Part shown: one piece after another, positions 1-8,305 of the stretch
How positions within the stretch are numbered: the first letter of the stretch is position 1
How the letters are laid out: each line of letters opens with the position of its first letter
DNA from: Mycoplana rhizolycopersici
GTDB lineage: Bacteria; Pseudomonadota; Alphaproteobacteria; Rhizobiales; Rhizobiaceae
Reading direction: 5' to 3'
Length of the DNA stretch: 64,000 nt
Assembly (NCBI RefSeq): GCF_013378445.1
Contig: NZ_JABXYK010000003.1
Span: 124,001-188,000, forward strand
Notes under the pieces: model-generated
Told to the model about the DNA's origin: nothing
The model's database searches: none
What the model saw: the letters and a program-made list of their open reading frames with translations, nothing else
Translations under genes and position numbers: made by a program

Positions 1-251
1 GGGGTGCCGCCCCCCATGAAGACGCTGGTGACCGTGCGCGGGCCGGTCAGCCGCCGCATCGTCTCCATCTCCTTCAGGAAGGCGGCGACGAACCGGTCCT
101 GGTCGACCGGCTGATGGCGGACATGACTGTTGAAGTCGCAATAGGGGCATTTGGCGGCACAGAAAGGCCAATGCACATAGACTCCGAAGCCGGGGTCCAG
201 CGGATCGTCGGCAATCGGCTGTCTCGGTGCGAAGGGGGTGACCGCCGTCAT
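1..251 (-). CDS. hemW: HemW-like radical SAM protein (heme chaperone), N-terminal part, truncated by window edge
   Basis: Only the first 83 codons lie in the window; the gene continues past base 1. The start of the radical-SAM domain is visible: a CxxxCxxC cluster with Cys at about residues 31, 35 and 38, in the HemW-type context CPYCDFNSH, and then the GGGTP SAM-binding turn at the cut edge. Members of this family were long called oxygen-independent coproporphyrinogen III oxidase-like but act as heme chaperones with a 4Fe-4S cluster. The ATG lies 8 bases downstream of the rdgB stop, so the two are probably co-transcribed. HemN proper is unlikely because the N-terminus before the cluster is short. 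Confidence 0.88.
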   Translation of the reverse strand, partial: MTAVTPFAPRQPIADDPLDPGFGVYVHWPFCAAKCPYCDFNSHVRHQPVDQDRFVAAFLKEMETMRRLTGPRTVTSVFMGGGT

Positions 252-259
252 CTGCTGCC

Positions 260-904
260 CTACGCTTCCAGGCAGGTTTCGACGAAACGCTTGAAGGCGC
301 GGGCGCGGTGCGACAGCGCCTGGGCCTCGCCGGGCTTCCAGCCGTGCTTTTCCTCTGCACTCATCTCGCCGAAGGTGACCGCGTGGCCCTCCGGCTGGAA
401 GATCGGATCGTAGCCGAAGCCCTGGCTGCCACGCGGCGGCCAGACGACGGTGCCTTCGATTTCTCCGCGGAACATCTCGGTATGCCCGTCCGGCCAGGCC
501 AGGCACAGGACGGAGACAAAGCGGGCGGTGCGATCGGCCGGTGCCGTGGCGCCTTTTTCACCGAGCGCGTGTTCGACCTTCTCCATCGCCATGGCGAAGT
601 CGCGGCTGCCGTCAGCCTTTTCCGCCCAGTTGGCGGTGTAGACGCCGGGCGCGCCGCCGAGCGCATCGATAACGATTCCCGAATCGTCCGAGAGCGCGGG
701 CAGCCCGGCAGCCTTGGCCGACGCCAGCGCCTTGATGGCCGCGTTTTCTTCGAATGTCGTGCCCGTCTCGTCGGGTTCGATGAAGTTCAGGTCGGCAGCG
801 GACCTGGCCTCGAAGCCGAGCGGGCCGATCAGGTCGCGGATCTCGCGGATCTTGCCGGCATTATGGCTGGCCACGACGATCGTGCGGGTATCGAGCTTGC
901 GCAT
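260..904 (-). CDS. rdgB: RdgB/HAM1-family non-canonical purine NTP pyrophosphatase
   Basis: The 214-residue protein hydrolyses dITP, XTP and dHAPTP to monophosphates and so cleans deaminated purines from the nucleotide pool. The family's N-terminal nucleotide-binding motif SHNAGK is at residues 13-18, the acidic metal site DDSG at about 73-76, and the SHRARA motif near the C-terminus. Length is normal for the family. The reading frame is open 20 codons further upstream, but the ATG at 904 starts directly on the conserved MRKL...IVVASHN segment. It lies between a VOC gene and hemW in a leftward run that begins with rph. Confidence 0.95.
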   Translation of the reverse strand: MRKLDTRTIVVASHNAGKIREIRDLIGPLGFEARSAADLNFIEPDETGTTFEENAAIKALASAKAAGLPALSDDSGIVIDALGGAPGVYTANWAEKADGSRDFAMAMEKVEHALGEKGATAPADRTARFVSVLCLAWPDGHTEMFRGEIEGTVVWPPRGSQGFGYDPIFQPEGHAVTFGEMSAEEKHGWKPGEAQALSHRARAFKRFVETCLEA

Positions 905-915
905 GTCTGTTCCTG

Positions 916-1356
916 TCAGGTCGGGTCGCCGGGGTTGAGGCCCCAGAGGCCAGGTTCGGCACATTCGAGGCTGTTTCCGGCGGGGTCACGGAAATAGATG
1001 GAGCGGGCGCCGTTCGGCCAGCGGAAATCCGCCTCGATGGCGACACCTGCTTCTTTCAGCTTTTCTACCCAGAAATCAAGCGCCGTGGCCGATGCGCGAA
1101 AACAGACATGGCCTTGTCCTGTCATTCCATGCACGGGCACGGGAAAAGCGTGCGGCGGCGGCGGCACTATGGTCTCCTTCGGATTGAAGATCAGAAGGAC
1201 GCCGGGGCCACAGCGGAAGAAGACATGGCGATTCGCCTGGCGGGTGATCTTCTCAAGGCCAAGCAGGCCGCCGTAGAAGGCTTCGGCCGCATCCAGATCT
1301 TCCGCATAGAGCGCGGTCTCAAGGATGCCGGCGAGGAGGTTCTCCGGATCGGCCAT
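916..1356 (-). CDS. VOC-superfamily (glyoxalase/bleomycin-resistance type) protein
   Basis: A 146-residue protein with the paired beta-alpha-beta-beta-beta pattern of vicinal-oxygen-chelate proteins. The first half has [21 protein letters not shown], split here by its features: an entry strand, then the AEAFY helix and a GLLGLE turn. The second half ends with the typical [12 protein letters not shown] signature, whose Glu is often a metal ligand. The substrate cannot be read from the sequence. It lies 11 bases upstream of rdgB on the same strand, a neighbourhood often seen in rhizobia. Family assignment is strong; glyoxalase activity itself is only one possibility. Confidence 0.85.
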   Translation of the reverse strand: MADPENLLAGILETALYAEDLDAAEAFYGGLLGLEKITRQANRHVFFRCGPGVLLIFNPKETIVPPPPHAFPVPVHGMTGQGHVCFRASATALDFWVEKLKEAGVAIEADFRWPNGARSIYFRDPAGNSLECAEPGLWGLNPGDPT

Positions 1357-1389
1357 CTAAATTTCCTCCACCTCGCATCTTTCCCGGCA

Positions 1390-1620
1390 GACGGCGAAGC
1401 GCCGCCGTCGCCTCCCGGCCTTGACCGGGAGAGGGTGCCCGAAGGGCGGATGACGGGCAAGGGAGAAGTTCCGCGGCCCGAAGATGCCATCTCACCCCCG
1501 CATGGGGGCAAGATGGTGCGTAGGCCGGATGAGGAGAGGCGCGTTCCGCACTTGCGGCAATGCGTCTGATCCCCTCACCGCACTCGCGCTTCTTCCCAGG
1601 CGAGAAGGAGAGGGGCCGCC
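1390..1620. repeat. Dispersed rhizobial palindromic repeat region
   Basis: The 266-base gap between rph and the VOC gene is rich in short inverted repeats: a CCCGG...CCGGGAGAGGG arm pair, a GGTGCCCGAAGGGCGGATGA box, and a second block with CCCCTCACC and GAGAAGGAGAGGGG arms. These resemble the mosaic intergenic repeats that occur many times in Rhizobiaceae genomes. No credible gene is seen. That it is a multi-copy element is inferred from resemblance, not from a copy count. Confidence 0.5.
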
Positions 1621-1622
1621 TC

Positions 1623-2339
1623 TCAGGCGACGGCCTGTTTCTGCATCTCGACAAGCTCGGCGATGCCGGTCTTGGCAAGCCCCATCAGGCTGGCGAACTC
1701 TTCTTCCGTGAAGGGCTTGCCCTCGGCCGTGCCCTGGATCTCGACGATGCCGCCCGAGCCGGTGATGACGAAGTTTGCATCGGTCTCGGCTGCCGAATCC
1801 TCGAGATAGTCGAGGTCGATCACCGCCTGGTCGGCAAAGATGCCGCAGGAGATGGCGGCGATATGGTCCTTCAGCACCTTGTCGACCTTGATCATGCCGC
1901 GCGTCTCCATCCATTTCAGGCAGTCGTGCAGCGCGATCCATGCTCCCGTGATCGATGCCGTGCGCGTGCCGCCGTCCGCCTGGATGACGTCGCAGTCGAT
2001 GGTGATCTGGCGCTCGCCGAGCGCCGTCAGATCAACGACGGCGCGCAGCGACCGTCCGATCAGGCGCTGGATCTCCTGGGTGCGTCCGCCCTGCTTGCCG
2101 GCTGCGGCCTCGCGCTTCATGCGCTCGCCGGTGGCGCGCGGCAGCATGCCGTACTCGGCCGTTACCCAACCCTTGCCGCTGTTGCGCAGCCACGGCGGCG
2201 TCTTTTCTTCAAGGCTTGCGGTGCACAGCACATGCGTGTCGCCGAATTTCACCAGACAGGAACCCTCCGCATGCTTGGAAAAATTGCGCTCGAAGGTGAC
2301 CTTGCGCATCTGGTCGGTCTTTCTGCCTGACGGCCGCAT
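1623..2339 (-). CDS. rph: Ribonuclease PH
   Basis: A 238-residue 3'-5' phosphorolytic exoribonuclease that trims tRNA precursors, using phosphate to release nucleoside diphosphates. Seen: the N-terminal RPSGR motif, the phosphate-site segment with [10 protein letters not shown] and [15 protein letters not shown], and the [22 protein letters not shown]-type core (an acidic metal site). Length matches the family. The ATG at 2339 begins MRPSGR, the usual start. It diverges from hrcA with about 170 bases between the two starts, and it heads the leftward run towards hemW. Confidence 0.97.
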   Translation of the reverse strand: MRPSGRKTDQMRKVTFERNFSKHAEGSCLVKFGDTHVLCTASLEEKTPPWLRNSGKGWVTAEYGMLPRATGERMKREAAAGKQGGRTQEIQRLIGRSLRAVVDLTALGERQITIDCDVIQADGGTRTASITGAWIALHDCLKWMETRGMIKVDKVLKDHIAAISCGIFADQAVIDLDYLEDSAAETDANFVITGSGGIVEIQGTAEGKPFTEEEFASLMGLAKTGIAELVEMQKQAVA

Positions 2340-2380
2340 CGCATACTCCGTTGTTCATCTTTGAGGTCTGCGGTGCTTCT

Positions 2381-2434
2381 AGCGCATCAGACCGAGAATC
2401 GAAATCGATTTCGCGGACGCTCTTCCATCGCGCT
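2381..2434. repeat. Short imperfect palindrome upstream of hrcA, rhizobial intergenic repeat type
   Basis: The segment begins AGCGCATCAGACCGAGAATC, continues through GATTTCGCGGACGC and ends near CATCGCGC. Its arms GAGAATCGAAATCGATTTCGC are nearly self-complementary. The pattern is like a short element that I recall recurring in rhizobial intergenic regions. Its copy number is not tested here. Confidence 0.4.
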
Positions 2435-2448
2435 TGCAGGCGAATGTG

Positions 2449-2479
2449 CTTGTGCGGCACCGTGGGCAGCCCCTATATT
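2449..2479 (+). promoter_or_regulatory. RpoH (sigma-32)-like promoter for hrcA
   Basis: A CTTG -35 element at 2449-2452 is followed after exactly 17 bases by CCCCTATATT at 2470-2479, close to the alphaproteobacterial heat-shock -10 element. The hrcA ATG lies 31 bases downstream. The same CTTG-N17 spacing recurs upstream of grpE and hsp20. No CIRCE inverted repeat is visible here. Confidence 0.6.
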
Positions 2480-2509
2480 GAGGTCAATGAGAAGGTTTGT
2501 TCGATCGGC

Positions 2510-3592
2510 ATGGTACTGAGGACTCCCGCGGACACGGACGTATATGCGGCGCTGGACGAGCGCGCCGGCGAGATTTTCCGCCGGATCGTCGAGAGCTATC
2601 TGGAGCACGGCGAGCCGCTCGGCTCGCGGAATCTTTCCCGCATCCTGCCGATGTCGCTGTCGCCGGCTTCAGTCCGCAACGTCATGAGCGACCTCGAGGC
2701 GCTCGGCCTGATCTATTCTCCCCATGTCAGCGCCGGTCGTCTGCCGACGCAACTCGGCCTGCGCTTCTTCGTCGATGCCTTCATGCAGGTCGGCAAGGTC
2801 TCGGACGAGGACCGGGCGTCGATTGACCGGCATGTCCATCGCCCGGGCCACGGCCAGAGCGTCGAGACGATGATGACCGAGGCGAGCCGCATGCTGTCGG
2901 GCATGTCGCGCGGCGCCGGCATTGTCATCACGGCCAAGAATGACACGGTCCTCAAGCACGTGGAGTTCATCCGGCTGGAGCCGACCAAGGCGCTGGTTGT
3001 GCTCGTCGGCGACCACGACCAGGTCGAAAACCGCATCGTCGAGCTGCCGGCGGGAACGACCAACTCGCAACTGAGCGAGGCGTCGAACTTCCTCAACGCC
3101 CATCTCGCTGGCAACACGATCTACGAGGCGCGCACGAAGCTGGAAAGGTTGCGCCAGCAGGTGCGCGGCGAGCTGGATGCGCTGTCGCAGGATCTCGTCG
3201 AGCGTGGCCTCGCGGTATGGTCCGGCGGGGAGGAGGAAGAGGCCAAGCCTACCCGGCTGATCGTTCGCGGCCGCGCAAACCTTCTGGAGGGGCTTGCTGG
3301 CGCCGAGGACGTCGATCGCCTTCGGATGCTGTTCGATGACCTGGAAAAGAAGGACAGCCTGATCCAGCTCCTGAACCTCGCCGAAAGCGGGCCGGGCGTT
3401 CGCATCTTCATCGGCTCGGAAAACAAGCTGTTCTCGCTTTCAGGCTCGTCGCTGATCGTCGCGCCCTATCGCGACAGCGACGAGCGCATCGTCGGTGCTG
3501 TCGGGGTGATCGGACCGACGCGGCTGAATTACTCGCGGATCGTGCCGATGGTGGACTATACTGCACAGTTGATGTCCCAGCTTTCGCGCTGA
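2510..3592 (+). CDS. hrcA: Heat-inducible transcription repressor HrcA
   Basis: A 360-residue repressor that binds CIRCE operators upstream of chaperone operons and is kept active by GroEL. Seen: an N-terminal winged helix (residues about 15-80) with the family motif [17 protein letters not shown] and [11 protein letters not shown], then the long dimerisation/GAF-like region ending [21 protein letters not shown]. The open frame extends 53 codons upstream, but the ATG at 2510 fits homologue starts and lies just after the heat-shock promoter. grpE follows 243 bases downstream on the same strand. Confidence is very high from the C-terminal signature. Confidence 0.97.
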   Translation: MVLRTPADTDVYAALDERAGEIFRRIVESYLEHGEPLGSRNLSRILPMSLSPASVRNVMSDLEALGLIYSPHVSAGRLPTQLGLRFFVDAFMQVGKVSDEDRASIDRHVHRPGHGQSVETMMTEASRMLSGMSRGAGIVITAKNDTVLKHVEFIRLEPTKALVVLVGDHDQVENRIVELPAGTTNSQLSEASNFLNAHLAGNTIYEARTKLERLRQQVRGELDALSQDLVERGLAVWSGGEEEEAKPTRLIVRGRANLLEGLAGAEDVDRLRMLFDDLEKKDSLIQLLNLAESGPGVRIFIGSENKLFSLSGSSLIVAPYRDSDERIVGAVGVIGPTRLNYSRIVPMVDYTAQLMSQLSR

Positions 3593-3628
3593 TACGCGGC
3601 CGGCCGGCGGATGAGTTTGCCAATGAGC

Positions 3629-3657
3629 CTTGATTTTTTCGGTGCGAAGCTCGATAT
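3629..3657 (+). promoter_or_regulatory. RpoH-like promoter candidate for grpE
   Basis: CTTG at 3629-3632 is followed after 17 bases by CTCGATAT at 3650-3657, a variant of the heat-shock -10 element CCCCATAT. It would give a leader of about 170 bases before grpE. It is weaker than the hrcA and hsp20 matches, but the spacing is identical. Confidence 0.45.
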
Positions 3658-3835
3658 CCGCCTCAACTCCCGTCATTTGCCCCGGCGCCCTTCGGCGGCA
3701 CGGACCTTGCGGGAATACGCGTGAGCGCCGCCCAGCCGAGAGGTAGCGGCAGGTCGCTCTGACCGATCAACCGATGCATGGCCGCAGGGCGGGAGCGCTC
3801 CGCGACATGTGTGATTTCTCAAGCCGGAGAAACCG

Positions 3836-4450
3836 ATGACCGACGATACCAGCAAGCACGCCCCCGAAGCCGCGAATGACGAGGCCGAAAGCGCCGCTGT
3901 GTCGCCCGAAAACAGCCAGACGGAACAGGCCGCCGAAGGTGCCGCTGATCCCGTTGAAGTCCTGAAGGCGGAAAATGCCGACCTGCGCGACAGGTATCTG
4001 CGCCTGGCGGCCGAGATGGACAATCTGCGCCGGCGCACCGAGCGCGACGTGAAGGATGCGAAGTCTTATGCGATCGCCGGCTTCGCGCGCGACATGCTCG
4101 CCGTGTCCGACAATCTGCGCCGCGGTCTGGATGCCATTCCGGCCGAGGCGCGCGAGGCGGCCGACGCCGGCCTCACGGCCCTGATCGAGGGTGTGGAGAT
4201 GACCGAGCGCTCCATGCTTTCGGCACTGGAGCGTCACGGCGTCCGCAAGCTGGAGCCGATCGGCGAAAAGTTCGATCCGAACTTCCATCAGGCGATGTTC
4301 GAGGTGCCCAACACCGAGGTGCCGAACGGGACCGTTCTCCAGGTCGTCCAGGACGGCTACAAGATTGGCGATCGTGTCCTGCGTCCGGCGATGGTCGGCG
4401 TGTCCAAGGGTGGCCCGAAGGTTGCCACCGGCGCGGACAAGCCCGAGTAA
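3836..4450 (+). CDS. grpE: Nucleotide exchange factor GrpE
   Basis: A 204-residue cytosolic dimer that drives ADP release from DnaK. The layout is typical: an acidic, disordered N-terminus (1-45), a long coiled-coil helix (about 45-95, with [22 protein letters not shown]), then the beta-wing domain with [18 protein letters not shown] and [13 protein letters not shown], and the terminal [16 protein letters not shown]-type segment (here [17 protein letters not shown]). The ATG at 3836 follows an AAGCCGGAGAAACC Shine-Dalgarno region. It sits downstream of hrcA, the standard alphaproteobacterial arrangement. Confidence 0.97.
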   Translation: MTDDTSKHAPEAANDEAESAAVSPENSQTEQAAEGAADPVEVLKAENADLRDRYLRLAAEMDNLRRRTERDVKDAKSYAIAGFARDMLAVSDNLRRGLDAIPAEAREAADAGLTALIEGVEMTERSMLSALERHGVRKLEPIGEKFDPNFHQAMFEVPNTEVPNGTVLQVVQDGYKIGDRVLRPAMVGVSKGGPKVATGADKPE

Positions 4451-4480
4451 GGCTGAGACGCACTCTGTCAGCAGTCATGA

Positions 4481-4514
4481 AGCCCGGCAGCCCACACGCT
4501 TGCCGGGCTTTTTC
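4481..4514 (+). terminator. Rho-independent terminator after grpE
   Basis: Nine-base stem AGCCCGGCA (4481-4489) / TGCCGGGCT (4501-4509), 11-base loop, followed by a T-run. Confidence 0.85.
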
Positions 4515-4583
4515 GTTGCCGCAACGGGCATGCTGAACCCACGTCATCGCGTCGGTCTGGGAGGCTGACGTCATTCGCCATGA

Positions 4584-4616
4584 AAAAACCGGCCCGCCAT
4601 AAGGCTGCCGGTTTTT
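4584..4616. terminator. Bidirectional terminator between grpE and ptsN
   Basis: Stem AAAAACCGGC / GCCGGTTTTT with A-run on one side and T-run on the other, so it can act in both directions. It lies between two convergent genes, downstream of grpE and downstream of ptsN. Confidence 0.75.
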
Positions 4617-4741
4617 GCTGTTTCCTTACCTCTACGGCGAGTCGGTCGGCAGGGCGAGCACGGAGGCGAATGCACAACACCGTCAGACAGGGAAAGACGC
4701 CAGGGGCGTTCCCTTGTGCAGGCACGTCGGCCGGAGCCGCG

Positions 4742-5206
4742 TCAGGCGGCGTTGGACGCCTGTTCCTCGTTCAGGCAGGCGTAGATCGCCGTCGCCGAAT
4801 CCGAGGTCCGAAGCTTTGCCACCATTGCGGGATCGCGCAGCACACGGGCGATGCGCGACAGGGCCTTGAGGTGATCGGCACCCGCACCTTCGGGCGCCAG
4901 CAGCAGGAAGACGAGATCGACCGGCTGGTCGTCCAGGGCTTCGAAGTCCACAGGCGTCTCAAGACGGGCAAAAAGACCGGTGATCTGATCCAGTTCCTTG
5001 AGCTTCCCATGCGGGATTGCGATACCGTTGCCAACCCCCGTCGAGCCGAGACGCTCGCGCTGGAGGATGACGTCGAATATCTCGCGCTCCGGAAGTCCGG
5101 TGATCTTCGCCGCTTTTATTGCCAGTTCCTGAAGTAGCTGCTTCTTCGAATTGGCCTTCATAGCCGGGATAATTGCGCTCTGCTGCAGCAAACCTGCCAA
5201 TGCCAT
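4742..5206 (-). CDS. ptsN: PTS IIA-like nitrogen-regulatory protein PtsN (EIIA-Ntr)
   Basis: A 154-residue EIIA domain of the nitrogen-related phosphotransfer system (PtsP-NPr-PtsN), which in proteobacteria controls potassium transport, nitrogen and carbon responses. The phospho-accepting His lies in GVGNGIAIPHGKL at about residue 68, the motif typical of IIA-Ntr. The ORF is open 33 codons upstream, but ATG 5206 (MALAGLLQQ...) fits the start of the family. It lies downstream of hpf and near rpoN, the common proteobacterial rpoN-hpf-ptsN order; all three run leftward here. Confidence 0.95.
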   Translation of the reverse strand: MALAGLLQQSAIIPAMKANSKKQLLQELAIKAAKITGLPEREIFDVILQRERLGSTGVGNGIAIPHGKLKELDQITGLFARLETPVDFEALDDQPVDLVFLLLAPEGAGADHLKALSRIARVLRDPAMVAKLRTSDSATAIYACLNEEQASNAA

Positions 5207-5282
5207 TCTTTTGTCCTCGTGAGCCGCAGTGAAAGGAATGAAGCGGAAAGCGCCCAGCCCCCGGGCGCTTTCCCCTGCCACC

Positions 5283-5858
5283 TTAGCCTTTGATACTGGC
5301 TGCATCTATCCAGCCAATATTTCCGTCGTTTCGCCTGTAGACGATATTGAGCTGTTCCTGGCCGACACTACGAAAGAGAAGAACCGGTTCATCCGTCATG
5401 TCGAGCGCCATCACGGCACTGGCGACAGACATCGTCTTGAGCGTCTTCGTGCTTTCCGCAACGATGGTCGGCGCATAGTCGGCCGGGAGTTCGTCCGAGT
5501 CTTCGGGTACGGCGTCCATCACCGTATAGGCGACTTCCGCATAGGCGTCGTGACCGTTCCCGTTATGATGATCCTTGAGTCTGCGCTTGTAACGGCGGAG
5601 GCGTTTTTCGATCCGATCGGAAGCCGCATCAAAAGCGACAATCGGATCGTTCGCCTCGCCGTTGGCCTGCAGGGCCGCCCCGGTGTCGAGGTGAACCTTG
5701 CAGTCGGCGCTGAATCGCGAACCGGACTTTTCCACGGTGACCTGGCTCGAATATCCTCCATCGAAATACTTGGTAACCGCCGATCCGATCTGCTCTTCAA
5801 TCCGCAGTCGGAAGGTTTCACCGATTTCCATATGTTTGCCGGATACACGCACACTCAT
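5283..5858 (-). CDS. hpf: Long-form ribosome hibernation promoting factor
   Basis: A 191-residue protein with an N-terminal S30AE/YfiA fold (residues about 1-105; motif KVHLDTGAALQANGEANDPIVAFDAASDRIEKRLRRYK in segments) and a C-terminal dimerisation domain (about 130-190) ending in EPVLLFRSVGQEQLNIVYRRNDGNIGWID. The long form forms 100S ribosome dimers in stationary phase by itself. It is followed 76 bases on by ptsN. A sigma-70-like promoter is seen about 150 bases upstream. It was formerly called a sigma-54 modulation protein because of its position beside rpoN. Confidence 0.95.
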   Translation of the reverse strand: MSVRVSGKHMEIGETFRLRIEEQIGSAVTKYFDGGYSSQVTVEKSGSRFSADCKVHLDTGAALQANGEANDPIVAFDAASDRIEKRLRRYKRRLKDHHNGNGHDAYAEVAYTVMDAVPEDSDELPADYAPTIVAESTKTLKTMSVASAVMALDMTDEPVLLFRSVGQEQLNIVYRRNDGNIGWIDAASIKG

Positions 5859-6279
5859 GGAGTTTCCTCTCTCATTGTGATTTGCGTGTCACAGTCTATT
5901 CCAACCGGACCCGTCATCCAAGCACTTCACGCGAGCAACACCCTTTCGCCTGCCGTACCGTGGAAAACGGGGGTTCTGGGACCGGCCTGTCTTCGCTTCG
6001 GAATTGGGGCGGGCATCTATCCGTTCCTTAACCGAGAGTCAACAGCGCCGGGTGCAGGACACGCGTCACGTTTTCGTCGATAGGTATAACGACGCAGGCC
6101 AAAAATCGATCCAAGCCATGCATGCCGGGCCGTCGCAGAGCCGGGCCGCACCCTGCCGGGGGAGCCGGAAAACGCCGTAGCAGCCGGTGTTGCGGGGGAT
6201 CATCACGTCCGCTTCAGGTCGCATGCACGATTGCGTGAAGTCGGCTTTGCGATCCCGCCGAGCGACATCCAGTCAAAGC
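5859..6279. other. Intergenic region between rpoN and hpf (421 bases)
   Basis: No credible gene is seen on either strand; short frames lack ribosome sites and family resemblance. On the minus strand it holds a promoter-like pair serving hpf (annotated separately). The rest shows only GC-rich short inverted repeats around 6140-6180. Confidence 0.5.
6014..6042 (-). promoter_or_regulatory. Sigma-70-like promoter candidate for hpf
   Basis: On the minus strand TTGACT (6042-6037) is followed after 17 bases by TAGATG (6019-6014). This gives a leader of about 150 bases to the hpf ATG. Confidence 0.4.
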
Positions 6280-7848
6280 TCAAAAACCGGAGGCCTTCGC
6301 GAGCGCGCGCTTTTCCCGCCGTCTCTGGACGGAGGAGGGGATGTTCATCGCCTCGCGATACTTTGCCACCGTTCGCCGCGCAATGTCGACGCCGCCCTTT
6401 TTCAGGATGTCGACGATGTCGTCGTCGGAGAGCACGCCGTCGGGCGCTTCCTGGGCGATCATCGTGCGAATGCGGTGGCGCACCGATTCGGCGGAATGCG
6501 ATTCGCCGCCGCCCGACGAGCCGATCGACACGGTGAAGAAATATTTCAGCTCGAACAGGCCGCGCGGCGTCAGCATGTACTTGTTCGACGTCACGCGGCT
6601 GACGGTGGATTCGTGCATCTTGATCGCATCGGCGACCGTCTTCAGGTTCAGCGGCCTGAGGTGATCGACGCCGTGCATGAGGAAAGCGTCCTGCTGGCGT
6701 ACGATTTCGGTCGCGACCTTCATGATCGTCTTGGCGCGCTGGTCGAGGCTCCGCGTCAGCCAGTTCGCGTTCTGCAGGCATTCGTTGAGAAAGGCCTGGT
6801 CATCGCTCGCCCGCTCCGTGCGCCGCGACACCGACGTGTAATACTCGTTGTTCACGAGCACGCGCGGCAGGGTCTCCTGGTTGAGCTCGATGTGCCAGCT
6901 GCCATCGGGAGCGGCGCGGACGATGATATCGGGCACGACGGACTCGGAGACGCCGGGCTGGAAACGGGTGCCTGGCTTCGGGTCCAGCTTGCGGATCTCC
7001 GCCAGCATGTCGATGAGGTCCTCTTCATCGACGCCGCACAGCCGCTTCAGCGTCGCGAAGTCGCGCCGCGCCAGGAGTTCCAGATTGCCGACCAGTGCGG
7101 CCATCGCGGGATCGAAGCGGTCGCGCGCGCGCAGCTGGATCGCCAGGCACTCGGCCAGCGAGCGGGCGAACACGCCCGGCGGGTCGAGCTGCTGCAGCGT
7201 ATCGAGCACCCGCTCGACCTCGGTCAGAGGCTTGCCGAGCTTCAACGCCGTCTCGGCGATATTGGCCGTCAGGTAGCCGGCCTCATCCAGCTGGTCGATG
7301 AGGTGGCTCGCGATGATGCGGTCGACAGGCGAGGCAAGCGCGAAAGGCACCTGCTCGCCCAGGTAATCGCGCAAAGTGGTCTGGCCGGCGACGAAGTCGT
7401 CGAGATCGTAACCCTCGCCGTCGGTGGCGCCGGGCATCGATTTCCATTGCCCGAGAAGTTCCGGTGCATCGGCCGCGCGCGGCCCGGCATCGTCGGGGAA
7501 GACGTTGTCGAGGCTCGCGTCGAGCGTGTCGGAAATGGCCTCGGCGCCGCCGGCCGTTGCGGTCTCGTAGAGATCGCTCGCGTAGGCGCCCTCGACGCCA
7601 CCGTCATCGTGGCCGGACCGTTCTTCGTTGACGGAATAATAGTCATTTTCCGAGGCAAATGCCTCGTCGCCGCGCGCGCCATCGTCGCGTGAGGTAAGCT
7701 CGAGAAGCGGATTGCGCTCGACCTCGTTCTCGATGAACTGCGTCAATTCGAGATGCGTCATCTGCAGCAGTTGGATCGACTGCATCAGTTGCGGCGTCAT
7801 GACCAGAGACTGGCTCTGCCGCAGAAGAAGGCTGGCTGCGAGTGCCAT
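6280..7848 (-). CDS. rpoN: RNA polymerase sigma-54 factor
   Basis: A 522-residue sigma-54, which recognises -24/-12 promoters and needs enhancer-binding ATPases; in rhizobia it serves nitrogen assimilation, dicarboxylate transport and symbiotic genes. Region I is glutamine-rich (LRQSQSLVMTPQLMQSIQLL at about 9-28), an acidic linker follows (about 50-150), then the core-binding domain, and the RpoN box ARRTVAKYRE is at 490-499. The open frame reaches 7920, but ATG 7848 (MALAASLLLRQSQ) fits family starts. lptB lies 457 bases upstream, an unusually roomy spacer annotated separately. Confidence 0.97.
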   Translation of the reverse strand: MALAASLLLRQSQSLVMTPQLMQSIQLLQMTHLELTQFIENEVERNPLLELTSRDDGARGDEAFASENDYYSVNEERSGHDDGGVEGAYASDLYETATAGGAEAISDTLDASLDNVFPDDAGPRAADAPELLGQWKSMPGATDGEGYDLDDFVAGQTTLRDYLGEQVPFALASPVDRIIASHLIDQLDEAGYLTANIAETALKLGKPLTEVERVLDTLQQLDPPGVFARSLAECLAIQLRARDRFDPAMAALVGNLELLARRDFATLKRLCGVDEEDLIDMLAEIRKLDPKPGTRFQPGVSESVVPDIIVRAAPDGSWHIELNQETLPRVLVNNEYYTSVSRRTERASDDQAFLNECLQNANWLTRSLDQRAKTIMKVATEIVRQQDAFLMHGVDHLRPLNLKTVADAIKMHESTVSRVTSNKYMLTPRGLFELKYFFTVSIGSSGGGESHSAESVRHRIRTMIAQEAPDGVLSDDDIVDILKKGGVDIARRTVAKYREAMNIPSSVQRRREKRALAKASGF

Positions 7849-8305
7849 GCGGACGCTCAAACTCCCTGGCGCAACCTGATCGTCGATAGACGCTGAAGGA
7901 CGCCGTACACAAACATACACCCTCCGGAAATCGAGGCTGATTTTCCCGAGCGGACGATGCGCAGATTGCTATTCTACTGCCTCCTCGGAACGCCCATTGC
8001 GGGCGCGTGGTGCAGCATACACCCTGGTCGCCGTCCCAAACCCCCGTCTCGAACAGGCGCGCCAATGCCGGATTTCCGGGCGGCAAGACCGAGGTCTTCG
8101 CCCTGAATTTCAAGCTGGCCCAAAAATTGCTTTTTTATAGGGTTTGGTCAAGCAGCCGCAGCGCGATAAGGTGAATTTCATTGCCCGCGCCGTGGCGGAA
8201 TCTTGAATTTATCGTGATTGCGGCTGCGCTTTTGCGCAATTTAATTGCCGCCACCCCTGAAATTTGAGTGGCGGGCCCAAAAACCCGCAATCCAAGATTT
8301 GGTGC
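7849..8305. other. Intergenic region between lptB and rpoN with inverted repeats (457 bases)
   Basis: No protein gene is credible here. The right half (8116-8290) is AT-richer than its surroundings and structured: a sigma-54 promoter match, a long-range inverted repeat GCAGCCGCA (8152-8160) / TGCGGCTGC (8219-8227), a GCGC-TTTT-GCGC hairpin (8225-8236), CCGCCAC (8248-8254) / GTGGCGG (8268-8274), and GCGGG (8271-8275) / CCCGC (8284-8288). The last two hairpins share bases and exclude each other. The left half (7849-8100) is featureless apart from the rpoN leader. Confidence 0.5.
8114..8131 (+). promoter_or_regulatory. Sigma-54 (-24/-12) promoter match, facing away from rpoN
   Basis: CTGGCCCAAAAATTGCT has GG at 8117-8118 and GC at 8129-8130 with exactly 10 bases between, matching YTGGC...TTGCW. 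It would start a plus-strand transcript near 8142, through the inverted-repeat region and antisense to the 3' end of lptB. Whether it is used for transcription or only binds RpoN is unknown. Confidence 0.5.

Noticed and set aside
2340-2509. CIRCE operator near hrcA
   Set aside because: No TTAGCACTC-N9-GAGTGCTAA-like inverted repeat is present; the promoter looks RpoH-type instead.
6187-7692. 501-residue open frame on the plus strand
   Set aside because: Antisense shadow of rpoN, whose RpoN box and Gln-rich region are clear.
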